From Cymodocea nodosa (taxonomy: Eukaryota; Streptophyta; Magnoliopsida; Alismatales; Cymodoceaceae), in NCBI GenBank assembly GCA_036874045.1, contig CM072338.1, positions 16,638,501-16,702,500 on the forward strand: a stretch of DNA of 64,000 nucleotides, in the 5' to 3' direction. Below, in pieces: positions 22,920-34,567 of the stretch. The position numbers and the translations under genes were made by a program. Positions within the stretch are counted from its first letter, which is position 1. Every line of letters starts with the position of its first letter. Below the pieces are notes generated by a model. That model saw nothing but the letters and a program-made list of their open reading frames with translations. It had not been told where the DNA came from and did no database searches.

Positions 22920-24295
22920 GAATAAATAGTAAATGAACAGAAGCTATTAAACAGAAATTTTAAACAAACGGTATTCCTATTGAAGCTTGGAGTGTATGGA
23001 TGAAATAGGGATTAAGTAGTTAACTAAACTCTTTAATATAATTTTAAAGACAGAAGATATAATGGAGAAAAAGTTCTTTAATATCTATATTTAAAAACAA
23101 GGAAGACACATACAATTGTAATAATTATCACGGTATTAAGTTAATAATTCATATTATGAAATTATGAGTAAAAGTAATTGAGCAAAAACTAAAAAAATAT
23201 AACTAAAGTCATAGAAAATCAATTTGAATTTCTATCAAATAAATCAACAATGAATGCTATTCATTTACTTAGACAACCAGTGAAAAATTTTAAAGTTAAG
23301 AAAAAAACTTCCATATGGTTTTCATTAATTTAGGAAAACCTTATGATAGAATACCTAGAAACCTATTGTGATAGATTTTAGAAAGAAAAGAAATACTTAT
23401 TAGATATATTTATATTATAAAGGACATATATGAAAAAATAGCTACTATTGCTAAAATTATAAGATGAGAAACTAATAAATTTTCATTAGACATATGTTTG
23501 CATTAAGAGTCCTTCCTAATTTTATATTTATTTGTCTTAGTTATGGATGAAATAACCAAGAAAATTCAAGAAGAAATATCTTGATGTATGATATTGGCTA
23601 ATGACATAGTTTTAAATTATGAAAGTAAGTAAAAAAATATTTCTAAATTAGAATTATGGAGAAACACTTTAGAGTTCAAAAAATTTAGATTAAGATATGA
23701 AATGCATATTCATCGAAAATAGGAATAACAATGAAATTATACTTTAATGATCATAAGATTTTTAAAAGTTAAACTTTTAAATACTTAAAATTTATAACAA
23801 ATAGTAATCGTGAAATTATAGATGTTATTCATAAGAATAAAGTAGGATGAATGAAGTGAAAAAATACTTTTGGAGTATTATATAATATGAGAATATTCTT
23901 AAAATAAAAAAGAAAATTCTATACAACTATTATTCACTTAACTGATGGGTTAAGATTGTGGGATTACAAAGCATGATCATATATATGCAAAAGGTTAATA
24001 TCACGCATATGCTTAGACGGATGAGTGGTGATACCGTAAAAGATAAACTTAAAAATAATTTTATTTAGAATAGAGTAAGATTTACAAATATTGAAGATGA
24101 GATAAGAGAAAATTTACTTAGGTAATTTAATTGTCTTTATGAGACCAAAGAATGTACCAGTTAAAAGAGAAGATTTAATTAGTGTAAAAAAAATTAAAAG
24201 TAGAAGTATAAAAAAGATTTAAATTTTATGTAATTTAACTGAAGAGTTGAGAATATATAGAAATATTTGGGAAAAAAATTATGTGACTCGTCCCA
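22920..24295 (+). mobile_element. Decayed non-LTR retrotransposon (LINE, RTE-like), reverse transcriptase part
   Basis: With stops and frameshifts, the plus strand still spells the characteristic order of a plant LINE reverse transcriptase: PIEAWSVW near 22985, NYHGIKL near 23130, ENQFEFLSNKSTMNAIHLL near 23215-23275, LFVLVMDEITKKIQEE near 23530-23575, then LANDIVLNYESK for the catalytic block (the FADD-type aspartate pair is altered). The C-terminal part follows (GWMK near 23850, LRLWDYKA near 23950) and ends near TRPT at 24290. No endonuclease part, poly-A tail or target duplication is clear. It is long dead. Confidence 0.75.
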
Positions 24296-24954
24296 CATAA
24301 TAAGATTATGATTAAAATGGTAAATGAGCAGTGCCGTGCAAGTGCAGGATTTGCACCGGTAAAAAAAAGTGAAAAATGCATGAGATGCAGAAAATTTACA
24401 TGTGATTTGTTGAGACATGATTGGACCCACATGGAGTACTTCCATGCATGCATGCGGCCAGTCCGTGTCCCTTGTCGAAAGCAATAATGCAACAAACAAC
24501 AAAAGACACACATATACGAATACACTACATACGACCAAGTGGATAATGTAATTGATCTTACGAAGTAAGTCGTGAGTTTAGACCCACGCAAAAAACCAAA
24601 ACATATACGTATATATTATGCAACACCAAATCAACCATGGCTGTCTCGTTATATACGTTCGATTCGAATTCTGATCCCTGCAACTTCTTTTACAAAATGG
24701 CAAACCAACCAACAGAGGATAAGACAGCCGATATTCTACAAAAGATTTCTATTTCATCGAAAGAGGGAAATCCAGACAAAAACATTATCGATGACAAATA
24801 AACAAACAACGGTAAACTGAATAAACCCAAAAATACCAAACACGGGTCACAGGTAAATAGGGATAAGCATGTTGGAAATGGGGAAAGAAAGAATACAGAC
24901 CTTCGTTTTCCATTTATCGTTAAGGATCGAATATTGAGGAAGAATCCATCCATA
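24296..24954. other. 3' flank of the ARM-repeat gene
   Basis: This is downstream of the stop codon of the minus-strand gene at 24955, so part will be its 3' untranslated region. A CATGCATGCATGC run lies near 24443. No other gene is visible. Confidence 0.5.
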
Positions 24955-26526
24955 TCAAAGGGGAAGGCTCCTGGAACTCGAACCAACGGCAACGATCGAT
25001 CTGAGGTGATCCGACGGTGCAAATTCACCGGGTAGATTCGCACGCCGAACAATCCTTCTCAGGTTGCTCTGCAAGCTCATCTGCACAAGCCGCCTCACCG
25101 CCTTCCTCTCCTCGCTCATCCTCCCACCATCACCCTCGCTGCGTCCCTCCACTTCATCCTCCGCCAAGCCCGCACCACCGCCACCGTCAAATCCCTCCGA
25201 AAGCTGCTTTCCCTCGTCCACCCTCAAGCACTCGAGAATCCTCGACGCCCTCCTCTGCGCCAGTGCCGTCCCCAGAAGGCTCAGCTCGAGCAGCGCCGAA
25301 ACGACACCGCTCTCCACCATCACCGCCCGGTTGCTGCAGGACTTGTGAGCCAACACCATCAGGATGTACGCCGCGTTCTCCTGGCAGGGAGGCGAGTCAG
25401 ACCAGTTGAGCACGTCGACGAGTATCGGGAAGACGTCGGGGGCGCTTGCCACTGCTCTGCGACCCTCGGTTGTGGAGATGAGGTTGGAGAGGACGGCGAG
25501 GACACGGTCGGAGGAGTCCATATCGCCGATGGAGGCGAGGAAGGCCGGGACAACCCCGGAGGAGAGGAAGTGGGGGGTGTTGGAGTGAGCCAGAGAGAGG
25601 TTGAATAGTGCACGGAGGGAATCCTGCTTCGTCTGGGAAGAGGAAGTGGAGCTCCTGAAGTTGGCGAGGAGGAAGGGGATGATGCCAAGGGAGGAGCCGA
25701 TGAGGTGCTTGTTGGCGTCGAGGGCGCTGAGGCCCAAGAAGTTCGCCACGATCGCTTCCGACAGAGACGGATTTGGATTGCTTTTGCAGGTCGTGATGAG
25801 ATTCTGCATCTGGCGGATCGCACCGGCATTCACTATTGCCGATTTGTTCCTGCGAAAATCCGAACAGAGAAGAAGACGAAAAGATTATCAGAGACCAAAA
25901 TGGAAGGAACACCAAGAGAGAGCAGAAATGTTGGAGACCAAGTACATGTCGTTGCCAATGGAGAGGTTGAGGAGAGCGTAGAGGGAGGAGATAAGGAGCT
26001 CCACATCAGAGGATTCGAGCGCGGCGACCAGAGGCGGAATGGCACCTAGGATTGCCAGCGTCTCCCTCGCTCTCGCGTCGTCCTTTGCCCGCATTCTTAT
26101 GTCCATCGCCGCCTGCCTCCTCTGCCCATCGCTGTCGTTGTCCTCGTAGCAACGTTGTAATCCCTTCACCACAGCTTGGAGATCTTCTAACTCTTCTTTC
26201 TTCCTCCTTATCTCCGCCTCCCTCTGGTCGGAGACCACCGCCTCTTCCTTCCTGAACAGCTCCACCAACCGATTCCTGTGACTCCGCCTCTTGGACTCCA
26301 ACGTCGGAGTGGGAGGAGGAGAAGGGGGAGACGTTGTTTCATCGTCCTCGAATCTGTGGAGACCTTGCTTCCTTCTCTGCGCAGACGCACCGCAGACGAG
26401 GGCGTCGACGATCCTCCGGCGCAATGCGCCGTCGGAGAACGCCGTCCACAGGCGAAACCCGCCCTCGTCGACTCTGCCTGAGAAGCCGCATCCGGTGGTA
26501 GTATGGTCGTACTTCGTCGTTGCCAT
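24955..26526 (-). CDS. ARM-repeat protein without a U-box (PUB-like superfamily)
   Basis: Two exons on minus, 26526-25946 and 25849-24955, joined in phase 2, give 491 residues. The join is fixed by family sequence: NLSIGND plus the split codon M, then NKSAIVNAGAIRQMQ. A basic, serine/proline-rich N-terminus (1-110) leads into a helical segment (KKEELEDLQAVVKGLQ, about 110-130) and a series of armadillo repeats (about 130-410), for example LGAIPPLVAALESSD, ALFNLSLAHSNT and QENAAYILMVLAHKS. The repeats end near 415. A glycine- and glutamate-rich linker and a basic tail (RRLVQMSLQSNLRRIVRRAN) follow. There is no U-box, so it should not itself be an E3 ligase; family members are often named U-box-like only from the ARM part. 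It probably acts as a protein-binding scaffold. The partner is unknown. Confidence 0.9.
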
Positions 26527-28781
26527 CGTTATCGAGAAGAAACGTAGATCACATAGCAGAAGCGGAAAAGGGAAGAAGGGCTTCAGGCTTGGTAGAGAAG
26601 GAAATGTACGAAATGGTGGTCAGGTGGGGAGCGGAGTTATTACCAAGGGCCTAGGGGGTGGTGTGGGTTTTTTTTTTTATTTTAATAATAAATAAATATT
26701 AATTAACTATTAAAAAAATTTGATTCATGCTGTACTGGATATCGGGAAGACCGCCAAGGAGTTGGCAAGAAGGTGGCAGTGCTTTTTAATTGGAAAATCG
26801 TCATTAATAAAAATGATCAATTATTATAATTAACTAAAGATAGTTTTGGTTAATCAAATTGATTCATATTAATTTAAGGTAATTAAATTATATCACAAAA
26901 TTAAATTATTATAAAATATAAATTATATATAAAATAAATTTCATTATTTAAACTCATATTTAGTTAGTGAAGTGATGTCTCGAAGAATTTAATTTTTTAT
27001 GATCAAATTGTAAAGCTTATAATCATCTAAATTAAAATACTATAATCTAATTAATTAATGTGATTCAATTATATTATGTGGATTACGGGCAACCGTGCAT
27101 AATATCTCAGAGAGAGTATTCTTTTTTAACGACAATTTTTTAATGTTAGTTTTTTTTATTATAATTTTTAATTTTCTTCTTTAAATGGTTTTGTGAAGTG
27201 AAAGAAGGTACACTACATTAGCGATAGTTTTTAATGGTGGTGGGGAAGAGTGCTTTATTTGTATTCAATTTTATGGTGCCTTCCGAAGGCAAGAAATAAA
27301 AAAAATAACTGTAGTGTCGTGTAATTGGTTGGGGTGGTTTTTCTTCCAAATTGATGCAATGCTTCTTCGCAGACTGACGCACGCACTGCTTCGACCTCCC
27401 TGCAACTTCAACGCACTACTTCTTATTTAACCTATAATTAGACTAAGTTGTGATTCTATCCTCCCACACATCCAAACATGCTAAAAAACACCTCCCACAA
27501 GACGTCACAATATTCTTTTACAGCAATCACTAATCTAAATTTAAGCTCTTCAAAACTCAGACAACATGATAACAAATTATAATTTTAAACAACTTTGAAC
27601 ATTTATATTTGAACTTCAAATTTACAAGAACAAATATAAACATTATAGCAACATTCAAATTATTTGATACAATATTTCATCACAAAAACAATATCAAATA
27701 TCCAACACACAAAATGACCAAATACAAGATGTAGCTCAAGAGAAAAGCTCCTGTAAAAAAATTACATTGATCAACCGAATGAGAAGGTTTTTGTGTGCAC
27801 AGCTGCAACTAGCAGAGGAAAACCAAATAATCATCATAGGCAAGTAACATTCTCTCTCCATTTTAGTTCCATTCAAAATAACCCAGGAAAAAGCATAAAA
27901 AAGACAGAGATTAGTTCTCAATGGAAAACAGCACAGATAAAAATCAGCACTTGCTCTAAATGATTATCCAAGAGCAAGGACAGCTCTTCATGATATGATG
28001 AAAACAGTCATGCACCAAAACATTGTCATATGCCTTATTCTCGAACGAGGACAATATTTTCACAGGCTCTACTTACAAACTCCGCATTCAGGATTGCCTT
28101 ATTCTGTAGAATGGTCGAACCATGGGAATTCGATCCTCTGTTCTCATTATAAGATAACGTATGCCATACATGTAAAACTGTCCCCACTTTTTTCCATTAT
28201 TGTGATATGCACACTATGCACATCCATAGAAGCTTACCCACTTCTGCTTCTTATGCAACTGTTTCCAGCTTGATTCTGCACAATTTCAAGAGTCTCCATT
28301 CCATTCTACAAAATGTTTTATTTCATGTGCTCTTTCAAGGAAGAAGAATATGGTGAGTACATCTATATCTTACAACAGGTGGTAGAATTCCAAGCTCCTG
28401 CGTAAATAACAGAGGCATTTATACAAGGAATTGTATAGTATAGTACAATATAATGTGTTCACAATTTAACTTTAGACAATTGTGAAAAAAGCTAAGAATG
28501 TCACCTTTTTATGATGCCATTTGGCCTCTTTATAGCTTTTCTTAGCCCCCCTTCTCTAGCATGATACCATGTCAGTTTTATGCCAAGCACTGTGTATCTC
28601 CTTCCAAATTTTGGTTCTAGAATTCTCTAATTCCTTCGATACACTCAGCCTTCGTGAAATTCCTTTCCAAAGGATAATTTCTCTTTCTGGAATGTCATCT
28701 ACCAAGGTTAACAAAATTTTCCTTTATTGTGCAATTCCTTTCCCATTCCTTGATATCCAAATTCCAGAATATCACATGTTA
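26527..28781. other. Intergenic spacer between two minus-strand genes
   Basis: Upstream of 26526 lies the promoter of the ARM-repeat gene; the rest is AT-rich and featureless. On minus, an acceptor-like CAG near 28281 and a GTAAGC donor near 28242 enclose a 38-base block that could be a spliced piece of the PPR transcript's 3' end. I found no other gene. Confidence 0.45.
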
Positions 28782-30938
28782 TCACAATACTCCTTGCGGT
28801 CTTTCTTCTCTACACATACATGTCATCAAAATGTTAAATGTTGCTTCGTCAGGTGATATTCCATTCTCTACCATTTTCTGAAGTAATCCATCAGCCTTTT
28901 GAACATCACCAAGTACAGCAAACCTACGTATCAAAGCACTATATAAAAGCCTGTCGGGAACGGTATTTTCCTCCTGCATTTGGTCATGCAATTTTTCCAC
29001 CTTCTGCATTGCATCTTCCTGATTTAGTACTTTCATTAATGCATCATATGTTACTCGAGTTGGTTTGATGCCCACTTTCTGTATTTCTTGGTAGAGGTCT
29101 AAAGCTTTCTGTATGTCACCTTTGAGTTGGTAACCATATATAAGAGAATTGTATGTAATTACATCTGGACATAGACCCTCATCTTTCAACCTAACAAGCA
29201 TCTCTTCTGCTTCAATAAGCCTTGAATTTCTGCAGAAACCATCTATAAAAGAATTGTATGTAATGAGATTTGGTGAAATACCTTTACCTTTCATTTCCTC
29301 CAGCAATAGGAAGGCATCTTCAAACTGTGCTAACTTACAATGGCCATCGATAAGAATGTTATAGATGCACGTATTAGGATTTAAATTCATATCTACCATA
29401 GTCCCTAAGAGTTGCTTTGCTTTGAGAAGGTCTCCACTCTTGCACAGACCGTTCATGATGGCACCGTATGTAATAACATCTGGTCTTATATTTGTGTTCT
29501 CCTGCATCTCCTTGATGACCATGTAACACTTTTCAAACTGGTGACACCTTGCATATCCATTTACAAGAGTGTTGTAGGTCTCCATATTTGGAGCTACTCC
29601 ATTCTCTGTCATCATGCGCGCCAGTTCCTCCGCCTCATCCATCTTCTGAACTCTACACAGGCCATTTAACATTGAATTGTAAGTCCAAGAGCTCGGTTTC
29701 AGACCACGAGCTTCCATGCAGCTTAAAATGGATAAAGCCCTTCGTAGATTTCCTTTACGAGAGTAACCATCGATCATTGTATTGTAAATTACATCGTTTG
29801 GTATCAGGCCCTCATCCTCAAGCTTTCGCAACACCTGCTCCGCCTTGAACACTTTCCCTTCCTTGCAAAGCCCTTTCAGCAGGACACTACATGTATACTC
29901 TCCAATCCTAACTCCTTTCTGGAAAGATTCTTCAAAGAGTGCAAGTGCATCATCTGACCTCCGGCATCTATGATACCCATCAAACAAAATGCTGTACGTG
30001 AACCCATCGGGAATAAGTCCACTGTCTTTAATGATGCCCAACACCTTTCTTGCCTCATCAACTCGACAGGCACGACATAGTCCAGAAATCACTGAATTAT
30101 AAGTGACAAGATTCGGCTTCAACCCGCATCCCCTCATAGTTTCCAAGAATCCTTGCGCCTTCTCCAAATCCCCTTCCTTAACATATCCATCAACCATTGT
30201 GTTATATGTTACATGGGTCGGTACGATGCCCCTGCTTAGCATTTCGTCAAACAAGTTGCTTGCGTCCCCCGCTCTCCTCTCCTTCCAGCATCCACCAATC
30301 AAGACATTGTAAGTGAAAGCATCCGGCACCATTCGGTCCCTCTGCTCCATCCGATCCTTCAACTGCAATCCCCTATCCAAAATCCCCATCTTAACAGCAG
30401 ACTGGATGGCTTTATTATATGCGTACCTGTCCAAATAGCACCCGTGGTTCTCCGATATATCCGAGAAGACAGAAAGCGCCTTATGGTACTTCCCATTGTC
30501 CACCAAACAATCGAGAAGCCTCCGGCACAAACGCAGCGACGGCAGGTGATGCCGCAAGTTCCTCGACACGGCGAGAGAGAACACATTTGCGGCATCATCG
30601 AGCAAACTGAGCTCGCAGCAAGCGAGAACCACCGCGTCGCCGGCCTCGGGAAGCGTGAGGGGGGAGGAGAGGGAGAGGGAGCGGTAGAGCTGGCAGGGGT
30701 AGTCAAGAAGGAACCTTCTCGATGAAACGAGGACCTTGGCGAAGTTGGTGGCGGAGCGGAACTGCCCCTTCTGGAGCAAAAGGCCGAGCTTTCTGACTTC
30801 TTCTGCTTCTGTTCCTTCCTCGCTAGGTCTCTCGGAGCTCTTGCTGCCGGAGCTGAGTGGCCTTGGGAGGAGGGCGATGGGACGGAAGGGGAACTTGGCA
30901 GTGGCGGTGGCGGTGGAGGAGCGGAGGACTCCGGTCAT
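28782..30938 (-). CDS. P-class pentatricopeptide repeat (PPR) protein, organelle-targeted
   Basis: A sequence-specific organellar RNA-binding protein by family. One exon encodes 718 residues from the ATG at 30938; the frame stays open 71 codons further upstream, but without conserved sequence. The N-terminus (MTGVLRSSTATATAKF, then RPIALLPRPLSSGS) is arginine/serine-rich and lacks early acidic residues, like a mitochondrial or plastid presequence. From about residue 175 there are 15 consecutive full 35-residue PPR motifs, most with the form PD(V/A)xTYNxLIxG. A sixteenth starts PDEATFNILMTCMCREE and stops after 23 residues. No E or DYW domain is present, so editing is not indicated; stability, processing or translation of a transcript is more likely. 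The truncated last motif contains a strong GTATGT donor (ATGACAT/GTATGT), so a further small exon may exist. Confidence 0.9.
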   Translation of the reverse strand: MTGVLRSSTATATAKFPFRPIALLPRPLSSGSKSSERPSEEGTEAEEVRKLGLLLQKGQFRSATNFAKVLVSSRRFLLDYPCQLYRSLSLSSPLTLPEAGDAVVLACCELSLLDDAANVFSLAVSRNLRHHLPSLRLCRRLLDCLVDNGKYHKALSVFSDISENHGCYLDRYAYNKAIQSAVKMGILDRGLQLKDRMEQRDRMVPDAFTYNVLIGGCWKERRAGDASNLFDEMLSRGIVPTHVTYNTMVDGYVKEGDLEKAQGFLETMRGCGLKPNLVTYNSVISGLCRACRVDEARKVLGIIKDSGLIPDGFTYSILFDGYHRCRRSDDALALFEESFQKGVRIGEYTCSVLLKGLCKEGKVFKAEQVLRKLEDEGLIPNDVIYNTMIDGYSRKGNLRRALSILSCMEARGLKPSSWTYNSMLNGLCRVQKMDEAEELARMMTENGVAPNMETYNTLVNGYARCHQFEKCYMVIKEMQENTNIRPDVITYGAIMNGLCKSGDLLKAKQLLGTMVDMNLNPNTCIYNILIDGHCKLAQFEDAFLLLEEMKGKGISPNLITYNSFIDGFCRNSRLIEAEEMLVRLKDEGLCPDVITYNSLIYGYQLKGDIQKALDLYQEIQKVGIKPTRVTYDALMKVLNQEDAMQKVEKLHDQMQEENTVPDRLLYSALIRRFAVLGDVQKADGLLQKMVENGISPDEATFNILMTCMCREERPQGVL

Positions 30939-31757
30939 TTGCCAACGATGGATATGTGTGTGAAGGTGATACCGGCGATGTGGAAGAGAAAGGGTCTCCG
31001 CCCGCCGGGGTTTTCGCGGCGAAGGGTTTTGGACGCGGGTAAGTGGTCGACGGATTGCCGGTCCCTTGGAATAGTAGTCGATATGAGCGTGCATCAAAGG
31101 TTCGAATCTACGGTCTACGGTCTTACCGATAATAAAAAAATCATTTATCATTTAGATACATAAAATTATATAAGTTGCATCTTTTAATTGCAGTGACACA
31201 GGAAAAATAAACGTCGACCAACCCCATAACGGTGAATATAAGTAAAATAAAGACTACAGGAAAAATTAAAGAAATAAGTAAATCTGATCATGATAATGGA
31301 AGAATAAAATAAAAAATAAAAAACTACCAACGTAAGCTTGAGTTTAGCGTTGGATGGTAATCGGTATTTATTTTGATAAGTGGTAGACATTTTTTTCGTC
31401 CTAGTGTTTTCAGCCGACGCCTTCTTATTTTTTTGAAAATAATATTAACGTCCATGTATTCTTCCGCGGGGGAAGCCAAAACACTCACCATTAAATGTCT
31501 TATTTACTTTTTAAACTCTTTTTTCTAAACTTATAAAAATTTTATCTTATTTATAAAATTATTTTTTGTCTTTCTTTCTGCACATAAAGAAGTAGTAAGC
31601 ATCTTGTTCTTATTTGCCCTCGTGGATTTACCGGTTCAAGAACTGCGTGGACATTGGCGTACACTCACCCAAAGTGTTTTCACACGTTCGTTCTTCCTTC
31701 CTAGGTAGACAATTGTCTTCTGTTCCTCTCTTTCTCCTCCTCACTCTCACAAGAAGA
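30939..31757. promoter_or_regulatory. Shared upstream region of the divergent PPR and CASP-like genes
   Basis: About 820 bases separate two start codons pointing outwards. The PPR side (30939-31090) is GC-rich and likely leader. The middle is AT-rich. No TATA box can be assigned with confidence to either side. Confidence 0.45.
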
Positions 31758-32315
31758 ATGTTCTCCTCGAGCGAGACCAGCGATGCCACTCGTACTGTTT
31801 CTCTTGGTTACGCTTCCGACAGTGGTACTGATGCGGATGTTCGCAGCAGCAGCAGCAACAGCCGTAAGGGTGGTGGTCTGGTTGATTTCATCCTCCGGTC
31901 GGTGGCCATCGTCACCACGTGCATCGCTACCATCGTCATGGCCGTCAACAGGCGAACCATCTCAAGCGAATCACTCAAGGCTGCTAGTTTCTCCTTGGGG
32001 GGCGGGTGCAGATACTTCGTCACGGTGAACGCCATAGCGTTCCTGTACGCGTCCGCCTCGCTGCCCCTGTCGATCCTGAACCGACGGTCCTCTTCGCCCA
32101 CCAGCGAGACACAGTCGCCTGCAATCACCATCATGGACATCGGGACGGTGGGCTTCCTCTTCTCCGGCATCGGCGCGGCGTCCACCTTCATCGTCTCCTT
32201 CGCAGAAAAATCTAACCACTGCGGTTACTTCGACAGGTTCTGCGGCAACAAGGCGGCGGCATTCCTCGTCCTCACGGTGGTCTCCTGCCTGGGGCTCCGC
32301 AGCAGATCCATCTGA
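31758..32315 (+). CDS. CASP-like membrane protein (CASPL family, DUF588)
   Basis: A four-pass plasma-membrane protein of the Casparian-strip-protein-like family, members of which can form membrane scaffolds. One exon gives 185 residues from the ATG at 31758; the open frame upstream starts at a TTG and lacks conserved sequence. The N-terminus (1-40) is serine-rich and cytosolic. Membrane segments are at about 43-63 (LVDFILRSVAIVTTCIATIV, with conserved Arg47), 86-107 (YFVTVNAIAFLYASASLPL), 124-147 (IMDIGTVGFLFSGIGAASTF, with conserved Asp127) and 164-180. The second loop has CGYFDRFCGNK. The fourth segment is short and ends in GLRSRSI, so the C-terminus is clipped compared with many members, though still plausible. 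Sub-group is not assigned. Confidence 0.88.
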   Translation: MFSSSETSDATRTVSLGYASDSGTDADVRSSSSNSRKGGGLVDFILRSVAIVTTCIATIVMAVNRRTISSESLKAASFSLGGGCRYFVTVNAIAFLYASASLPLSILNRRSSSPTSETQSPAITIMDIGTVGFLFSGIGAASTFIVSFAEKSNHCGYFDRFCGNKAAAFLVLTVVSCLGLRSRSI

Positions 32316-34471
32316 AGCGCGATATTAGTGGATTTTGGCACGTCTTTGGTTTCATCACTGCTTGTCTTGATTTGTTTTTTGGCACCTTGTGTGAAATCAA
32401 AAACTCGTTTGATATGTTTTTCCATTAAGGAGGAGTTTGTGAACTTAGAATCTGATGTAATTTGAAATTTTTTTTCTCACGAGTTGTTTGTACGTTTTAA
32501 AATTTAAATTTATATAAATTAGGAAAATGAATTTACAATTTAAAATGTTAAAATTCATTTTTCAAAAGATTGACTCGACGTTTGCCCTTATGTTGAAGTA
32601 TATATTGTTAATATTTTTTTATTTAATTAATTATTTTAATATTATTTTTATTAAAAATAAAATATTAATTATATTATTATTATTTATTATATTATTTAAT
32701 TTTATAATATTAAAATCATAAATATTATTTAATTTAATTATTATAATTATTTTATTATTTATTATATTATTTAATATATAATATCAAATTTTCAAAAACT
32801 ATATAATTTTCCTAACTTTTTGGCTAACACAAACTAAATCTTAAAAGTCATTTATGACTAATAGAATATTCAGAATTATATTTTTTTATAATCAAAATAT
32901 TTTAAGAATTATTTATTATTTATTTTCATTTATTTACTTCATAATAATTATATTTTTAAAAAAATTATTTATTATTACATTACGAAGAATATAGAATTTA
33001 TAATTAAACTTTTGTTATTTTAAACATGTATTATAACTAAAAAGTTATCACTTTCTGTAATTTTTGATTTATTTTATATAATGATATACTTAATTAATTG
33101 ATAAAAGATATATAAACATTTAATTTAATAATATATTTATTTATTAATGTAATTAATTCATTTCTTGATTAATTATATTTTCATTAATTACTTTAATTTA
33201 TTAATTAATTTTATTAAAAATCAATTTTATTCAATTCACTTCAATTATGTTACGTGCACAAACACCTAGATTTTAAATTCTTTATATCAAATTTTATAGA
33301 ATTCAAATTCTAAACATACAAACAGATCTAAAAGATTATTACTGACCATTTGAAATGTAAGGAGAAAGTGTTTTCAACGTACCTGTGGGATAGCATGTAA
33401 AGATCATACATGCTCTTTGCTGATATGTACTCAACGGTGATGAACAGGAGACGATCGATGTCCATTTGACGATGGATGATCAACCTTTTTTTCCTGACGA
33501 CAATGCTCGACCGATCGATGATAGACCAGCTGCAAACGACAGACAACCGATCGATCTTCTTCTTTTGTTTCTCCTAAATCGATCAACCGATCGACTTCCT
33601 TCCTTCATCACAGGAAAGAGGGGCTGCAAACACCAACAATCCACTCTACTTTATCTCTCTCTCTCTCTATATATGGACTTTGCATGACTTGGGTATCTAC
33701 TTTTTAATTAGAGTATTGGTACTGTATGCGAAGGTAGCATTAACTCTTTTAGCAATTGAGTAAGCCATGTTAACTCAGCAGTTGCATTATGCATTGACTT
33801 GTATTCTGATTTACTTGAATTCCTTGATATTGTAGCTTGCTTCTTTGCTCACTAGATTATATGGTTACTTCTTAAATAGACATAAAATCAGTTAGAAGGC
33901 ACTTAATAGCTAGTTAGACGATCTCTTAATCTGCATCGTAAAAAATATCAAGATTCAAAGTTGATTGATTTAGGATGGATAAACTTCTACTTGTTCCTTT
34001 AACATGCTATAGTATTCTTTTAATATATATACCATAGTATTCCTTCAGCATAAATTGACTAACAAAATTTATTGCACAACTAATGAAGATCTAGTCTAGT
34101 ATACGCTGTAAACGACCAACCAACTTCTCCATATTTTGTTATCACTGTAATCAGGCGCAGTGTCTATAATAAGTTTATGATGCTCTAACAAGCTTATCTT
34201 CAAGTATACAAGCCTTTTTCAAAATATTAATTGCATATTGTGTTCTTAGGATAGTAATATATCTTTAAATGTAAAAATAACTACAATACCTGAAAATAGT
34301 GCAACCTTCCAAGTTCTCTCATGGCAAAGTATACTCTGAATCTCTTGAAAAAGCATTAATCAAGCACTCATTGTCACCTGTCCCTAGTTGAAGAATTATA
34401 TATAAAATCATATTTTAAAAGATATTCACTTAGTTGGGTAAAATGCACATATAGGTGCCCATGGTAAATCT
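32316..34471. other. AT-rich spacer
   Basis: No gene is visible. An AT-rich block at about 32595-32850 resembles the one at 2530-2920. Four CGATCG hexamers fall within 33452-33593, and a (CT)n run lies at about 33654-33668. From about 34100 the sequence is nondescript up to the Copia boundary. Confidence 0.5.
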
Positions 34472-34567
34472 TGACAGGAAGATTGACGTTTCCAGGTAAA
34501 GAAGAGCGGAGATCACTTTAGAATCCTAGGTAAAGGGAAAATTTAATCCAGAGGTAAATAATCTCCA
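34472..34567 (-). repeat. 3' LTR remnant of the Copia element
   Basis: This block repeats 37332-37430 almost exactly (GGAAGATTGACGTTTCC, then AAGAAGAGCGGAGATCACTT). Similarity stops abruptly near 34567, where decayed RT/RNase H sequence begins, so the 5' part of this LTR was lost. Confidence 0.85.

Noticed and set aside
25017..26695. Several long plus-strand frames and other minus frames over the ARM-repeat gene
   Set aside because: They are shadows of a GC-rich coding region. Only one frame shows armadillo repeats.
31095..31115. GGTTCGAATCT, like the B box of a tRNA gene or SINE
   Set aside because: I could not find a matching A box, cloverleaf stems or a repeat boundary around it.
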